Shown: positions 9,687 through 19,661 of the stretch, in pieces | Numbering within the stretch: the stretch's first letter is position 1 | How the letters are laid out: each line of letters opens with the position of its first letter | Source: Psychrobacter okhotskensis | Lineage (GTDB): Bacteria; Pseudomonadota; Gammaproteobacteria; Pseudomonadales; Moraxellaceae | Direction: 5' to 3' | Assembly (NCBI RefSeq): GCF_013248965.1 | Contig: NZ_JABRVQ010000016.1 | Location: forward strand, 16,150-80,149 | DNA length: 64,000 bases | Position numbers and translations under genes: made by a program | Notes under the pieces: generated by a model | The model's input: only the letters and a program-made list of their open reading frames with translations | Databases searched by the model: none | Told to the model about the DNA's origin: nothing

Positions 9687-11273
9687 ATGTCAACTGTTTA
9701 TAAATCAGCGATCGATTTAGTACGTGAATTAAAGCAAAAGCACGGTAACTGGCAAAATATCAGCGAAACCGATGCAGCACGTATGATGGCACAAAACCGC
9801 TTCAAAACAGGTTTGGATATTGCAAAGTATACTGCAAAAATCATGCGTCAAGATATGGAAGAGTATGACAATGATACTTCTCAGTACACGCAGTCTTTAG
9901 GTGCTTGGCATGGTTTTGTTGCCCAGCAAACCATGTATGCTAAGAAAAAATACTTTGGTACCACGTCAAAAACTTACATCTACCTATCAGGTTGGATGGT
10001 TGCAGCCCTTCGCTCTGAGTTTGGTCCTCTTCCTGACCAATCTATGCACGAAAAAACCTCTGTACCTAAGCTAATTGCAGAGATCTACACCTTCTTGCGC
10101 CAAGCCGATGCTAAAGTACTAAACGATTACTTCCGTGAGCTAAACGCTGCAGAAGAAGCCGGTCAAGACACCTCAGCTATCCTAGAAAAAATCGAAAACT
10201 TTGATTCGCATGTTGTGCCAATCATTGCTGACATCGATGCAGGTTTCGGTAACGAAGAAGCGACTTACTTGCTAACCAAGCAAATGATCGAAGCGGGTGC
10301 TTGTGCTATTCAGGTTGAAAACCAAGTATCTGATGCTAAGCAATGTGGTCACCAAGCTGGTAAAGTAACTGTACCGCATGAAGACTTCATCTCTAAACTA
10401 AATGCGATTCGTTATGCATTCTTAGAGCTTGGTGTTGAAGACGGCATCATCGTTGCTCGTACTGACTCTGAAGGCGCATCACTAACGCAAAAAATCCCAG
10501 TATCAAATGAGCCAGGCGATTTAGCTTCTAAATACATCGACTTCATCGAAATGGAAGAAGTGACGCTAGAGAACGCCAACGAAAACGACAGCTTGCTTAA
10601 GCACAACGGCAAATTAGTTCGTCCAGTACGTCTAGCCAATGGTCTATATCAGTTCCGTGAAGATACGAACATCGATCGCGTTGTCCTTGACTGTGTTACT
10701 GCTCTAGAAAACGGTGCGGACCTACTATGGATCGAAACACCGACTCCAGACGTAGAACACATCAAAATGATGGTTGACCGTATCAAAGAAGAGCAGCCTA
10801 AAGCGAAGCTTGTATACAACAACAGCCCATCATTCAACTGGACGCTTAACTTCCGTAAACAAGTAATCGCTCAGTGGGAAGAAGAAGGCAAAGACATCTC
10901 TAAGTACAATAAAGATGACTTGATGAGTGCTGATTATGACGGTACTGAGCTTGATGAAGCAGCTGATATCGCTGCTAAAAACTTCCAACGTGATGCATCA
11001 CGTGAAGCGGGTGTATTCCATCACTTAATCACGCTACCGACTTACCACACCACGGCACTTAGCGTGCATGAGCTTGCTAAAGGCTATTTCGGTGAAGACG
11101 GTATGCTTGCTTATGCAGCTGGCGTACAACGTAAAGAAATCCGTGAAGGCATCGCTTGTGTTAAGCACCAAGCAATGGCCGGTTCTGACCTTGGCGATGA
11201 CCACAAAGAGATCTTCTCTGGTGACAATGCCCTTAAAGCTGGCGGCGGCAAGAACACGATGAACCAGTTCTAA
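9687..11273 (+). CDS. aceA: Isocitrate lyase
   Basis: Cleaves isocitrate to glyoxylate and succinate, first step of the glyoxylate bypass. 528 residues, the long class found in Pseudomonas and Acinetobacter rather than the 434-residue E. coli type. The active-site signature KQCGH is at residues 218-222 (catalytic Cys220); the Mg-binding region IADIDAGFGNE is at 180-190. A strong AAGGAG precedes the ATG. Its partner, malate synthase G, is at 33738-35936, not adjacent. Confidence 0.96.
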   Translation: MSTVYKSAIDLVRELKQKHGNWQNISETDAARMMAQNRFKTGLDIAKYTAKIMRQDMEEYDNDTSQYTQSLGAWHGFVAQQTMYAKKKYFGTTSKTYIYLSGWMVAALRSEFGPLPDQSMHEKTSVPKLIAEIYTFLRQADAKVLNDYFRELNAAEEAGQDTSAILEKIENFDSHVVPIIADIDAGFGNEEATYLLTKQMIEAGACAIQVENQVSDAKQCGHQAGKVTVPHEDFISKLNAIRYAFLELGVEDGIIVARTDSEGASLTQKIPVSNEPGDLASKYIDFIEMEEVTLENANENDSLLKHNGKLVRPVRLANGLYQFREDTNIDRVVLDCVTALENGADLLWIETPTPDVEHIKMMVDRIKEEQPKAKLVYNNSPSFNWTLNFRKQVIAQWEEEGKDISKYNKDDLMSADYDGTELDEAADIAAKNFQRDASREAGVFHHLITLPTYHTTALSVHELAKGYFGEDGMLAYAAGVQRKEIREGIACVKHQAMAGSDLGDDHKEIFSGDNALKAGGGKNTMNQF

Positions 11274-11318
11274 TCACCGACACTTTATAAATACTTTTTA
11301 TAAGTAAAGGTTACAAGA

Positions 11319-11352
11319 AAAGCCCCCCTACACTATGTAGGGCGGCTTTTTT
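11319..11352 (+). terminator. Terminator of aceA
   Basis: GC-rich stem AAAGCCCCCCTACA / TGTAGGGCGGCTTTTTT with one mismatch and a T-run, about 45 nt past the stop codon. Confidence 0.9.
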
Positions 11353-11363
11353 ATGAGCAGATT

Positions 11364-11415
11364 TAGGACGTGTCCTCAATCTGAACAAAGTACCTAAAAG
11401 TGAGGACACGCCCTA
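11364..11415. mobile_element. 52-bp inverted-repeat element (copy D)
   Basis: Ends TAGGACGTGTCCTCA (11364-11378) and TGAGGACACGCCCTA (11401-11415) pair with one mismatch around a 22-bp centre. It belongs to the same terminal-repeat group as 28508-28681. Confidence 0.65.
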
Positions 11416-11492
11416 CTCAATTATAAAAATGCCATCACAAACTGATTGCATTGAAAAATATTTAAAAATTAGCGTCCAATAGACAAAATGCT

Positions 11493-12713
11493 TCAGTCAT
11501 TAGAATGGCGGTCATCAATATGACTATTGCCCTTGGTTTTTATCTCAGACCTACGTTTTGCGTTGAGCTTGGCGTGGTTCATACGCCTAGTACTTCTACG
11601 AAATTTGCGATACAGCATTTTTATGAGTCTATAGACCCCATAAAATACTGCTAGCAGTACGACAAGCCACCACAGTCTAATCAAAGTAATAGCGACTTCT
11701 CTTAACATCTCCCAACCTTGTTTGAATGCCTGACTCACTTGTGCGCTAAAGCTTGGGCGTTCAGCCTCTATCAGCAGATCTATATTCTGCGTCGTTTCTT
11801 TATAACTGATATCTGGTTGTGTAAAGGTTAGGTTGATCGTACTGTATTTCACTCTATCCGTAATATTCATTTGCTCTAACTGCGCATATTCCTGCTGTTG
11901 CCGCGCAGCATAGGTGGCGGTGATCGTATCGACATTACTGGTTTGATCTTTGTCATTTTTGCTATTAAGCCGCTCTTGACTGAGATCCTTTGCCATATCA
12001 CTATTGAGCTTACTTGCCAGTTGCTCGCGATATATATCCAAAGTGACATCTTGAGCCGAGAATTCCTGTTCATTCAAAAAAGCCACTTGCTGCTGCACTT
12101 GTTTTAGGAACTTGTTCACGTTTTGTCTAGGGATACGTACGGTCATCTCAGCTTGTCGATAATAAGTCGTCAAAACAACATTTTTATCCCCTTGCACAAA
12201 ACCACGACTATCACGCTCCCGATTGCTAATATGACTTGATGCCACATAACCGCTTTGCTGATAGGTCAGATTCTCAATAGCGCTACTGCTCTCAACCACA
12301 TCCTCTACTTTGAAGTCAGCTGCCGCCGTAATCAGTAACGTCTTACCTGCTATTTTGATATCAGCCGCTTGGCTATTAAGGGTCTGCTCACTATCATTGG
12401 ATAGGTTTTCTACTTGTAACTTAAGCGAGTCTTTATTATTGGTATCTGATATATCAGCACCCTGATCTGTTATCTCTTCAACCGCTTGTTCCGTCGTCAC
12501 ATATTCAGTCTCAGCGCTACTCTGTTCTGATTCATACTCCTCATTTTGTGGACTGCAGCCACTAGCGACAATAGTAGTCAAGGCTATAACGCTACATACT
12601 TTAAGCCAGTTAGCAGTTTTGTAGATAGAATCGCTGTAATCCGATGCTGACGTGTTTGGTTTAAAGGTTTGCCTGACAGAAAAAGCCCTTGTCTTCTTTA
12701 ATCTCGTTTTCAT
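11493..12713 (-). CDS. DUF4349 membrane lipoprotein
   Basis: 406 residues. A hydrophobic segment ending VASGC (Cys about residue 53) looks like a lipobox, though the region before it is unusually long (about 35 residues). The acidic linker is followed by the DUF4349 core: a beta-rich domain with YVASSHISNRERDSRGF, YRQAEMTVRIPRQNVNKFL, a coiled coil (about 215-265) and KYSTINLTFTQP. A TM helix near residues 345-365 and a basic cytoplasmic tail end the protein. GGAG is 8 nt before the ATG. Function unknown. Confidence 0.8.
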   Translation of the reverse strand: MKTRLKKTRAFSVRQTFKPNTSASDYSDSIYKTANWLKVCSVIALTTIVASGCSPQNEEYESEQSSAETEYVTTEQAVEEITDQGADISDTNNKDSLKLQVENLSNDSEQTLNSQAADIKIAGKTLLITAAADFKVEDVVESSSAIENLTYQQSGYVASSHISNRERDSRGFVQGDKNVVLTTYYRQAEMTVRIPRQNVNKFLKQVQQQVAFLNEQEFSAQDVTLDIYREQLASKLNSDMAKDLSQERLNSKNDKDQTSNVDTITATYAARQQQEYAQLEQMNITDRVKYSTINLTFTQPDISYKETTQNIDLLIEAERPSFSAQVSQAFKQGWEMLREVAITLIRLWWLVVLLAVFYGVYRLIKMLYRKFRRSTRRMNHAKLNAKRRSEIKTKGNSHIDDRHSND

Positions 12714-12900
12714 CGCTGCAACTCCATTTTTATCTTACTTTTGTTTAATTCCTTGCCCTGATTATAATGATTATTTGCCAAAAGTATATTGTTAGCGATA
12801 AAAAGCACGCAAACAGTCAAAATTTCACTTGTGATTATGAGATAGCTTTCATACGATGTTATTAAGTTGATTATAATTATCAAACAACTAGGAATATACG

Positions 12901-14520
12901 ATGCAAGAAATAGAGCTGAAATTTTTGGTACCGGAGGCACGGTTAAAAAGTCTAATGCGTCAAGCTCAAGTCAAATCGTCACAAGTACTGCAACTGGCCG
13001 CACATTATTTTGATACCCCTGATCAGCAACTGGCGCAAGCGGGTATTGGTCTGCGTATTCGTAAAGAAGGCAATGCTTGGGTACAGACCATCAAAGCAGG
13101 TGGTGATGGTATTGCGGCGCGCTTAGAGCACAATGCCGTATTGAATAATGAGCAGGTACAAGCAATGCTCGACAAGCATGAGCTCATGCCAGATTTAACG
13201 ATTTATCAGGGCATGCCAATTGCACCAGCATTGGCGGTATTTAACCTCAAAAAACTGGCTCAGCAGCTCAATCGTCAGTATGTCACTGATGTACGGCGTA
13301 CCACGCGCTTGCTGGTAGAAGAGGATAGCGAGCAAGGCGACAATATGATCGAGATGGCGTACGATTATGGCGAAATCATTCATGGTAATGATGATAATCA
13401 TCGAGAGGCCATTCAAGAGATCGAATTTGAGCTAATCTCAGGAGATTTAGATTTTTTATTTATCACCGCAAAAAGCTGGTGTCAGCGTTATAAACTCTGC
13501 TTGTCTACCGTGACGAAAGCGGAGCGCGGTGGTCTACTTATCCAAGGACAGCCCCATAGCCCAGCAGTTAGCGCTAATCTTAGTCAGCTAACGGTTAAAA
13601 AAGACGGCAGCATGCCCGCCTTTGTCCGTGCGGTAGTCCATAACTGTCTGCTACAAATACTGCCAAACAGCAGTGCTATCGTCGCTGACAGCACAGATAA
13701 TGCGCATGTTCTCCAATTGCGTATCGGTATTCATCGCCTGCTTACTACGCTGAAAGCCTTTGCAAGCTTCTCTGATGAGATCAACCCGGATTGGCCGCTG
13801 ATACTGAAACAAACCGCCAACTTATTGGCTGATTATCAAGAGGTTGCTTATCTTGCCAGCCATATCGAGCCGAAATTACAAGAGCATGGCGCGCCTGTGG
13901 TTGATTGGTCTACAGATATGAATACGGTCAAGATTAACCCTATCGATGCAGTACGAGCCAATGACTTTCAACTGACTTTGCTCGAGCTAATAGCTTTTAC
14001 CATGAGTGACCCAAACCTTGAGCCCAAAGCTGATAAGCTTGCCCGTGATAAAATAGTAAAAGTACTTAGCAAACAGCATAAAAAAATGCTCAAAGCTATA
14101 CAAAATCTTGATGATATCAATAATGCTGAACCAGATAGCTCTGACTTAGAAGGCCATGATTTGGAAAGTCATAATTTATATAGGATGGATTCATATAGCA
14201 ACGATAAACAGCAAGCCCAGCATAAATTACGCCATCAGCTAAAAAACTCACGTTATATCAGTGAATTTGCCACGCCGTTATTGCGTAAAAAGGGGGCTAA
14301 AAAGAAAAATAAACGCGGGTTAAAACGTCTGATCAAAGCGCAAAAAGCACTGGGGCGATACCTAGATCATAATCAATACCAACAGCGTTATCAGCAAAAA
14401 TCCACAGTGGATACCAATGCTTTGTATGGCGCCGGTTGGTTTGCTGCGAGGCTAAGTGATGACTATAAGCGCCATCATAAACGCTTGGCTAACGTTAAAG
14501 ATAACGATATATTTTGGTAG
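12901..14520 (+). CDS. CYTH-CHAD domain protein (probable inorganic triphosphatase)
   Basis: 539 residues. The first about 205 form a CYTH domain: the hallmark EIELKF starts at residue 3, followed by YFDTPDQQLAQAGIGLRIRKEG and a late EIEFELISGD. CYTH enzymes of this type (E. coli YgiF) hydrolyse triphosphate. The rest is a CHAD-type helical domain rich in His, Lys and Arg (LQLRIGIHRLLTTLKAF), a fold associated with polyphosphate binding. An acidic insert lies near 400-435. AGGAA is well placed. A polyphosphate kinase gene lies in the same window but far away. Confidence 0.85.
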   Translation: MQEIELKFLVPEARLKSLMRQAQVKSSQVLQLAAHYFDTPDQQLAQAGIGLRIRKEGNAWVQTIKAGGDGIAARLEHNAVLNNEQVQAMLDKHELMPDLTIYQGMPIAPALAVFNLKKLAQQLNRQYVTDVRRTTRLLVEEDSEQGDNMIEMAYDYGEIIHGNDDNHREAIQEIEFELISGDLDFLFITAKSWCQRYKLCLSTVTKAERGGLLIQGQPHSPAVSANLSQLTVKKDGSMPAFVRAVVHNCLLQILPNSSAIVADSTDNAHVLQLRIGIHRLLTTLKAFASFSDEINPDWPLILKQTANLLADYQEVAYLASHIEPKLQEHGAPVVDWSTDMNTVKINPIDAVRANDFQLTLLELIAFTMSDPNLEPKADKLARDKIVKVLSKQHKKMLKAIQNLDDINNAEPDSSDLEGHDLESHNLYRMDSYSNDKQQAQHKLRHQLKNSRYISEFATPLLRKKGAKKKNKRGLKRLIKAQKALGRYLDHNQYQQRYQQKSTVDTNALYGAGWFAARLSDDYKRHHKRLANVKDNDIFW

Positions 14521-14634
14521 TCACCATTAGGTAGACATATTTATATCGACATGAACGCTTAGAAAAGACAGCTCAATGCATTATGGCTATCTTTTTAGGT
14601 TTCATTGTTTATTAATACAATACCATTGAAGGGT

Positions 14635-15183
14635 TTATAAGATGTCTTTCTCACTCGCTACAATCGTGACGGGTGTGCCCTCTTCGACTTGTTCAAACAA
14701 CTCGATAATATCTTGGTTGCGCATACGCACGCAGCCATGTGAGTAAGGCGCGCCCATCGGTTCGCTGTCTGGTGTGCCATGAATATAAATATAACGCTGA
14801 TAAGTATCGCAGCCACCTTGGCTATTGCGACCTTTATTAACCCCTTCCTCAACGCCGCTTAACCATAAAATACGGCTCAATATCCAATCACGCTCAGGAT
14901 GTAGAGCCCCAAAGTCGGCACTATATACTTCCCCTGTAGGCACACGACCGACAAACACAGCATTACGAGGTGCGCTACTGCCTATTTTTTCTGCGATAAC
15001 ATGCTTGCCGAGCGGCGTACAGCCACTGTCTTGCTGGCTGCCAATGCCATTTTTGGCGGTAGAAACTAAGTATTGAGCGAGCTCTTTATTCTGCTGATAT
15101 ACCGTCAAGGTCTGCTGAGCGATATTAATCAGTAACGTCGTAGCGATATCTGTATTTGGAGCAAGGTCTGCGTTATTGGTCAT
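14635..15183 (-). CDS. L,D-transpeptidase (YkuD domain)
   Basis: 182 residues. The catalytic signature HGTP...YSHGCVRM is at residues 135-154 with Cys151 as nucleophile, the pattern of enzymes making 3-3 peptidoglycan cross-links or attaching lipoproteins. An N-terminal YkuD strand (LINIAQQTLTVYQQNKELAQYLVSTAKNG) is present. No signal peptide is visible from this start, and GGAAG is well placed before the ATG, so export must be signal-less or the protein acts elsewhere; this is an open point. Confidence 0.85.
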   Translation of the reverse strand: MTNNADLAPNTDIATTLLINIAQQTLTVYQQNKELAQYLVSTAKNGIGSQQDSGCTPLGKHVIAEKIGSSAPRNAVFVGRVPTGEVYSADFGALHPERDWILSRILWLSGVEEGVNKGRNSQGGCDTYQRYIYIHGTPDSEPMGAPYSHGCVRMRNQDIIELFEQVEEGTPVTIVASEKDIL

Positions 15184-15308
15184 AGCGGTCTTCCGGCTGT
15201 CATTTGGAGTATTATTAGCAAAATGATTGAGATTTTCTATTATTAAGGGATTGTATCAAGGCTTTTGGCACCGTAATATAGGGGCACACTTTTTGATGCT
15301 AGCAGATT

Positions 15309-16574
15309 ATGACGACTATTTCACCGACACGTGTGTCGATGTATGATTTTCTATATCAAGATACCCAGCCGATGGTGTCATTATTGGCTGATGCCGCCAA
15401 GCTTTCTTTGCCGCAAGCGCGCTTGGCAATTGATTGCAGTTTGCAGGCCATTATTAGTGCCCTTCTCGCTTATCAGCAGCGCTATCAAGGTCAAGTCGTT
15501 AGCAAAAAGCTGTTTGGACGCAGTGCTGTCAAAGAGCTTAGGCAATACAACTCGATGAATTTTGCGACCATCAGTGCGACGTTATACCATCGCCACGATG
15601 CTGCAGACGCCATATTTAACGATAGTGCTCGCGTGATAAAGGCCAGTGAGTACATTGCAAACCGCATTGATGCTACGACGCCACAAGTGCAGATTTTACT
15701 GACATCGCTATGCGTGATTGTGCTGCGCGAGCTGGCTATTTTAGCGGAATACAGTCAGCTCGATAATGATGAAATTAATAAATGGTTTGCATTGCAGCCA
15801 CAGTTTTTGTCGATAGATCGATTCGCCGCCGACCAGACCCAGATAATGCCTACGACCTTAGCCGACACTGATAATAACAAAAGCAGCGCTTTGTCTTCAG
15901 ACGCTACAGAAATAGTATCGGAAGATGGTGCAGAATGTGAGTTGTTAGATGCAGAGCAACTCTTAAGTACGCCACCACCTTTCGATCCTTATTGGTACAA
16001 ACTGAATAATTTTAAAGCTGATAATTATGAGCCGGCACAAGATATGCAGCTGGCTACTGGCAATTACTTAAAGGCGATTGGCCGCTCTACTGAAAACATT
16101 CAGCAAGGTGGACACAATGATTTATTGATGTTTGCAGAAATGACTGCCGTTACCTTACCGCATCAGCGCTGGCTATTGCAGTTGGCCAAGATTTCAGAAA
16201 TATATTTACAACGTAATCGGCTACGTATTACCTCGGAACCTGCTACCCCGCCAAAACCACCGCTGGTTAGCTTAGGGTTGATCGGCGGGAACAATGACAA
16301 TACGCCAGCCACTACCAGTGAAAAACCGATTGAATATGATGCGGCCACACCACTTTGGAAAAACCCAGTGATTCTTATCATTATTGTGGTCATTGGTGTG
16401 CTTGGGGCGCTGGCTACTTTAAAATACCAAACGCAAAAATCTAACGGTGCCGTTCCAGCAACAGAAGAGGTCTTAGCGCAAGAACGCAGCGAGGAACGTC
16501 AGCAGCAAGATGTGGCCATTGTCATGGTAGATGATGAAGCAGCTGGTGGCACAGAAAAAGCGAAAACTGAATAG
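15309..16574 (+). CDS. Uncharacterised single-helix membrane protein
   Basis: 421 residues, not recognised. The N-terminal about 170 residues are helical (SLLADAAKLSLPQARLAIDCSL) with a faint resemblance to DUF937-like domains. A low-complexity acidic linker (about 180-225), a middle segment with FDPYWYKLNNFKADNYEPA, a Pro-rich stretch and one TM helix near 351-371 (PVILIIIVVIGVLGALA) follow. The last 50 residues are Glu/Gln-rich. No good ribosome binding site precedes the first ATG; Met11 at 15339 is an alternative. Confidence 0.65.
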   Translation: MTTISPTRVSMYDFLYQDTQPMVSLLADAAKLSLPQARLAIDCSLQAIISALLAYQQRYQGQVVSKKLFGRSAVKELRQYNSMNFATISATLYHRHDAADAIFNDSARVIKASEYIANRIDATTPQVQILLTSLCVIVLRELAILAEYSQLDNDEINKWFALQPQFLSIDRFAADQTQIMPTTLADTDNNKSSALSSDATEIVSEDGAECELLDAEQLLSTPPPFDPYWYKLNNFKADNYEPAQDMQLATGNYLKAIGRSTENIQQGGHNDLLMFAEMTAVTLPHQRWLLQLAKISEIYLQRNRLRITSEPATPPKPPLVSLGLIGGNNDNTPATTSEKPIEYDAATPLWKNPVILIIIVVIGVLGALATLKYQTQKSNGAVPATEEVLAQERSEERQQQDVAIVMVDDEAAGGTEKAKTE

Positions 16575-16642
16575 ATATCAGCAATACCATCGCGTTTTCA
16601 GAGTATTTTGGCGATACAGTTTCACCAATCACTATCATCCAT

Positions 16643-16685
16643 AAAAAAGCAGAGACACTATCAATATAGGTCTCTGCTTTTTTTG
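16643..16685. terminator. Bidirectional terminator before argG end
   Basis: Stem AAAAAAGCAGAGAC / GTCTCTGCTTTTTTT, serving the gene at 15309 (+) and possibly argG (-), which ends about 155 nt away. Confidence 0.85.
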
Positions 16686-16841
16686 TGATTTATCAGCTCA
16701 ATTAACTATTATCTAACGATAAATAGCTAGAAAGCTTATACCATGCACAAAAATTAGAGTAGTAAGGAAAAAGAGTGCAAATACTACGCATTGTAGGTTA
16801 AGCGATTTTGACACAGCTAATCGTCTTTTTGGCGTTTGGTA

Positions 16842-18080
16842 TTATTTTGATAAATCACGACCACGGCTGGCTTCAATCGCTAGACGTAAGCCATTCAAAC
16901 GAATGAAACCTTCTGCGTCTTTTTGATCATAAGCACCAGCATCATCTTCAAAAGTGGCAATTTTTTCATCGAACAATGAATCATCAGACTTACGACCGAC
17001 GACGCTCACAGCGCCTTTATACAGCTTCACACGTACGGTACCGTTGACATGTTCTTGTGACTTGTCAATTAATGCCTGTAGCATCATACGCTCAGGGCTA
17101 AACCAGTAACCATTATAGATAGTCTTGGCATAACGAGGCATTAGCTCATCTTTTAGGTGTGCCGCTTCACGGTCTAGCGTTAGCGACTCAATACCGCGAT
17201 GCGCTTTTAGCATAATCGTACCCGCTGGCGTCTCGTAGCAGCCGCGTGACTTCATACCGACATAACGATTTTCGACGATATCTAAACGACCGATACCATG
17301 CTTACCACCAATCTCGTTGAGCTTAATCATTACTTCATAAGGCTTGAGCGCTTCGCCATCAATCGCAACGATGTCGCCTTTCTCATATTCTAGCTCTAAA
17401 TACTGTGCTTCGTCAGGGGCTTGTTCTGGGCTAACTGACCAGCGCCACATGTCGTCTTCTGCTTCGGCATACGGATCTTCTAGGATACCGCCCTCATAAG
17501 AGATATGCAGCAAGTTGGCATCCATTGAGTACGGAGATTTTTTCTTATTGCCCGCATAATCAATCGCAATATCATGCTCTTTGGCATATTCCATCAAGCT
17601 CTCACGACTCGATAAATCCCATTCACGCCAAGGTGCGATTGTCACCACATCTGGTGACAAGGCAACAGCACCTAGCTCAAAACGTACTTGGTCGTTACCT
17701 TTACCAGTCGCGCCATGACTGATGGCATCAGCGTTATGTTCTTTAGCGATTTCAACCAAGCGCTTGGCAATGAGTGGACGCGCAATAGAAGTACCTAGCA
17801 GATACTCGCCTTCATAAATGGCATTGGCACGGAACATTGGGAATACGTAATCACGAGCGAACTCTTCACGCAAGTCTTCGATATGGATATGTTTGATACC
17901 CATGGCTTTAGCTTTGGCACGCGCCGGCTCCACCTCTTCGCCCTGACCGATATCAGCGGTAAAGGTAATCACTTCGGCATCATAGGTTACTTGTAGCCAC
18001 TTCGCGATGATTGAGGTGTCAAGACCACCTGAATAGGCCAGTACGATTTTATTAATATTTTTTGGATCAAGCTGAGCCAT
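16842..18080 (-). CDS. argG: Argininosuccinate synthase
   Basis: Joins citrulline and aspartate with ATP in arginine synthesis. The P-loop-like AYSGGLDTS is at residues 14-22, followed by [12 protein letters not shown] and [10 protein letters not shown] segments. 412 residues, the usual bacterial length. AGGAG is 7 nt before the ATG. The order argG - pyrC - rnt is also seen in Pseudomonas; here argG is divergent from pyrC. Confidence 0.97.
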   Translation of the reverse strand: MAQLDPKNINKIVLAYSGGLDTSIIAKWLQVTYDAEVITFTADIGQGEEVEPARAKAKAMGIKHIHIEDLREEFARDYVFPMFRANAIYEGEYLLGTSIARPLIAKRLVEIAKEHNADAISHGATGKGNDQVRFELGAVALSPDVVTIAPWREWDLSSRESLMEYAKEHDIAIDYAGNKKKSPYSMDANLLHISYEGGILEDPYAEAEDDMWRWSVSPEQAPDEAQYLELEYEKGDIVAIDGEALKPYEVMIKLNEIGGKHGIGRLDIVENRYVGMKSRGCYETPAGTIMLKAHRGIESLTLDREAAHLKDELMPRYAKTIYNGYWFSPERMMLQALIDKSQEHVNGTVRVKLYKGAVSVVGRKSDDSLFDEKIATFEDDAGAYDQKDAEGFIRLNGLRLAIEASRGRDLSK

Positions 18081-18441
18081 GAATAACTCCTATTATGAGA
18101 ATTTATTGTCGAATACATTTAATAAGACGTAAAAATGCGAATGATGGGATAAAATCAATAAAAGATATATTGCTTGCTCAGTGTACAGCATATTTACTAT
18201 TGGCAAAAGTGTAACTGCCACAGGGTACTAGCTTTTGCTGTCAATGCCTCTGTCATCCCTCTGCATTATTTGTCCAAAAATACACACTCATGATGATAAG
18301 AACAATAACTCATAAATGCTGTACAGACATTTTGCCGCTTATCTCGTCACGTATTTAGTCGCACTGACAAATCTGTTATTATAGCCACACAGTATCATTC
18401 CCTATTATTCCCAATACGACGATATAGAGCGCGACGACACT
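18081..18441. other. Divergent argG/pyrC control region
   Basis: 361 bases with both promoters. A TATTAT at about 18377-18382 could be the pyrC -10 element, but its -35 is poor. No ARG box or attenuator was identified. Confidence 0.4.
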
Positions 18442-19512
18442 ATGACTGATTCGATTACAGAATTGACCATCCTTCAGCCAGATGATTGGCATATTCACCT
18501 TCGTGATGACAGCGCCTTAGCTACTACTGTACCGCATGCAGCCAGTAGCTTTAACCGTGTTATTTGTATGCCAAATCTAGTGCCGCCTGTCAAAAATGTT
18601 GACGATGCGCGTGCCTATCGCGCACGGATTATGCAGCAGCTACAAGCCAGTGACTTATCTGCTGAGCGCCAAGCCGCATTTGACCCGCGTATGACGTTAT
18701 ACTTAACGGACAGAACGACAGCACAAGATATCGAAATGGCAGCACAGTCGGGTATCGTCCAAGCAGTCAAGCTCTACCCTGCTGGTGCTACCACCAACTC
18801 TGCGGATGGTGTCACTGATATCAACGCCTGCGTAGATGTCTTTGAAGCGTTAGAAAAACACAACCTACCACTGCTATTACATGGTGAAGTGACGCAAGAC
18901 CATGTGGATATTTTTGATCGCGAAAAACGTTTTTTAGATGAGGTACTGGCACAAATTATCGTTAAATTCCCAACACTAAAGATTGTGGTAGAGCATATTA
19001 CCACCAGTGATGCCGCTGACTTTGTCTTGGCGCAAGGCAACCATATCGCTGCTACCATTACGCCGCAGCATTTGATGTTTAACCGCAACCATCTATTGGT
19101 CGGTGGCATCAAACCGCACTTTTATTGCTTGCCTATCTTAAAGCGTGAAAGCCATCAAAGAGTATTGTTGGATGTTGCTACCAGTGGCAATCCGAAATTT
19201 TTCTTAGGCACTGATTCTGCTCCGCATGCCACAGATAAAAAAGAGGCTGCGTGTGGCTGTGCTGGTTGTTATAGTGCGGCGACTGCGCTACCGTTATATG
19301 CGACCGCTTTTGATATTGTGGGCAAAATAGACAAACTTGAAGGCTTTGCCAGTCGTTTCGGTGCCCAGTTCTATGGGCTGCCTGTTAATGACAGCACAAT
19401 TACCCTCATCAAAACACCTATGCAAGTACCCGCAGACTACTCATACTTTGACGGTAGCTCACTGACACCGCTTATGGCTGGTGAGACGTTGCCTTGGTCT
19501 CTTAAAGTGTAA
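18442..19512 (+). CDS. pyrC: Dihydroorotase
   Basis: Class II dihydroorotase, forming dihydroorotate in pyrimidine synthesis. Zinc ligands His17 and His19 in DWHIHLRD, the carboxylated Lys in [29 protein letters not shown] and the catalytic Asp in LGTDSAPH are all visible. 356 residues, near the E. coli length of 348. Confidence 0.97.
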   Translation: MTDSITELTILQPDDWHIHLRDDSALATTVPHAASSFNRVICMPNLVPPVKNVDDARAYRARIMQQLQASDLSAERQAAFDPRMTLYLTDRTTAQDIEMAAQSGIVQAVKLYPAGATTNSADGVTDINACVDVFEALEKHNLPLLLHGEVTQDHVDIFDREKRFLDEVLAQIIVKFPTLKIVVEHITTSDAADFVLAQGNHIAATITPQHLMFNRNHLLVGGIKPHFYCLPILKRESHQRVLLDVATSGNPKFFLGTDSAPHATDKKEAACGCAGCYSAATALPLYATAFDIVGKIDKLEGFASRFGAQFYGLPVNDSTITLIKTPMQVPADYSYFDGSSLTPLMAGETLPWSLKV

Positions 19513-19661
19513 CGCTTGCTCAATGCTAACAGACCCTAGTTTATTCTAAAGTATCAGTGATACCCTTGTGGCAAGCGGTGTGGCTGATATTTTAGTTTGT
19601 TCTTGATTTCATTTTTTAATTCAATACCACTGCACGACTGATAAAAGCGATTTAACTTAAT

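Noticed and set aside
12710..12940. 76-residue minus-strand ORF with hydrophobic segments
   Set aside because: It spans the promoter and start of the CYTH-CHAD gene on the opposite strand, has no ribosome binding site and no family features.
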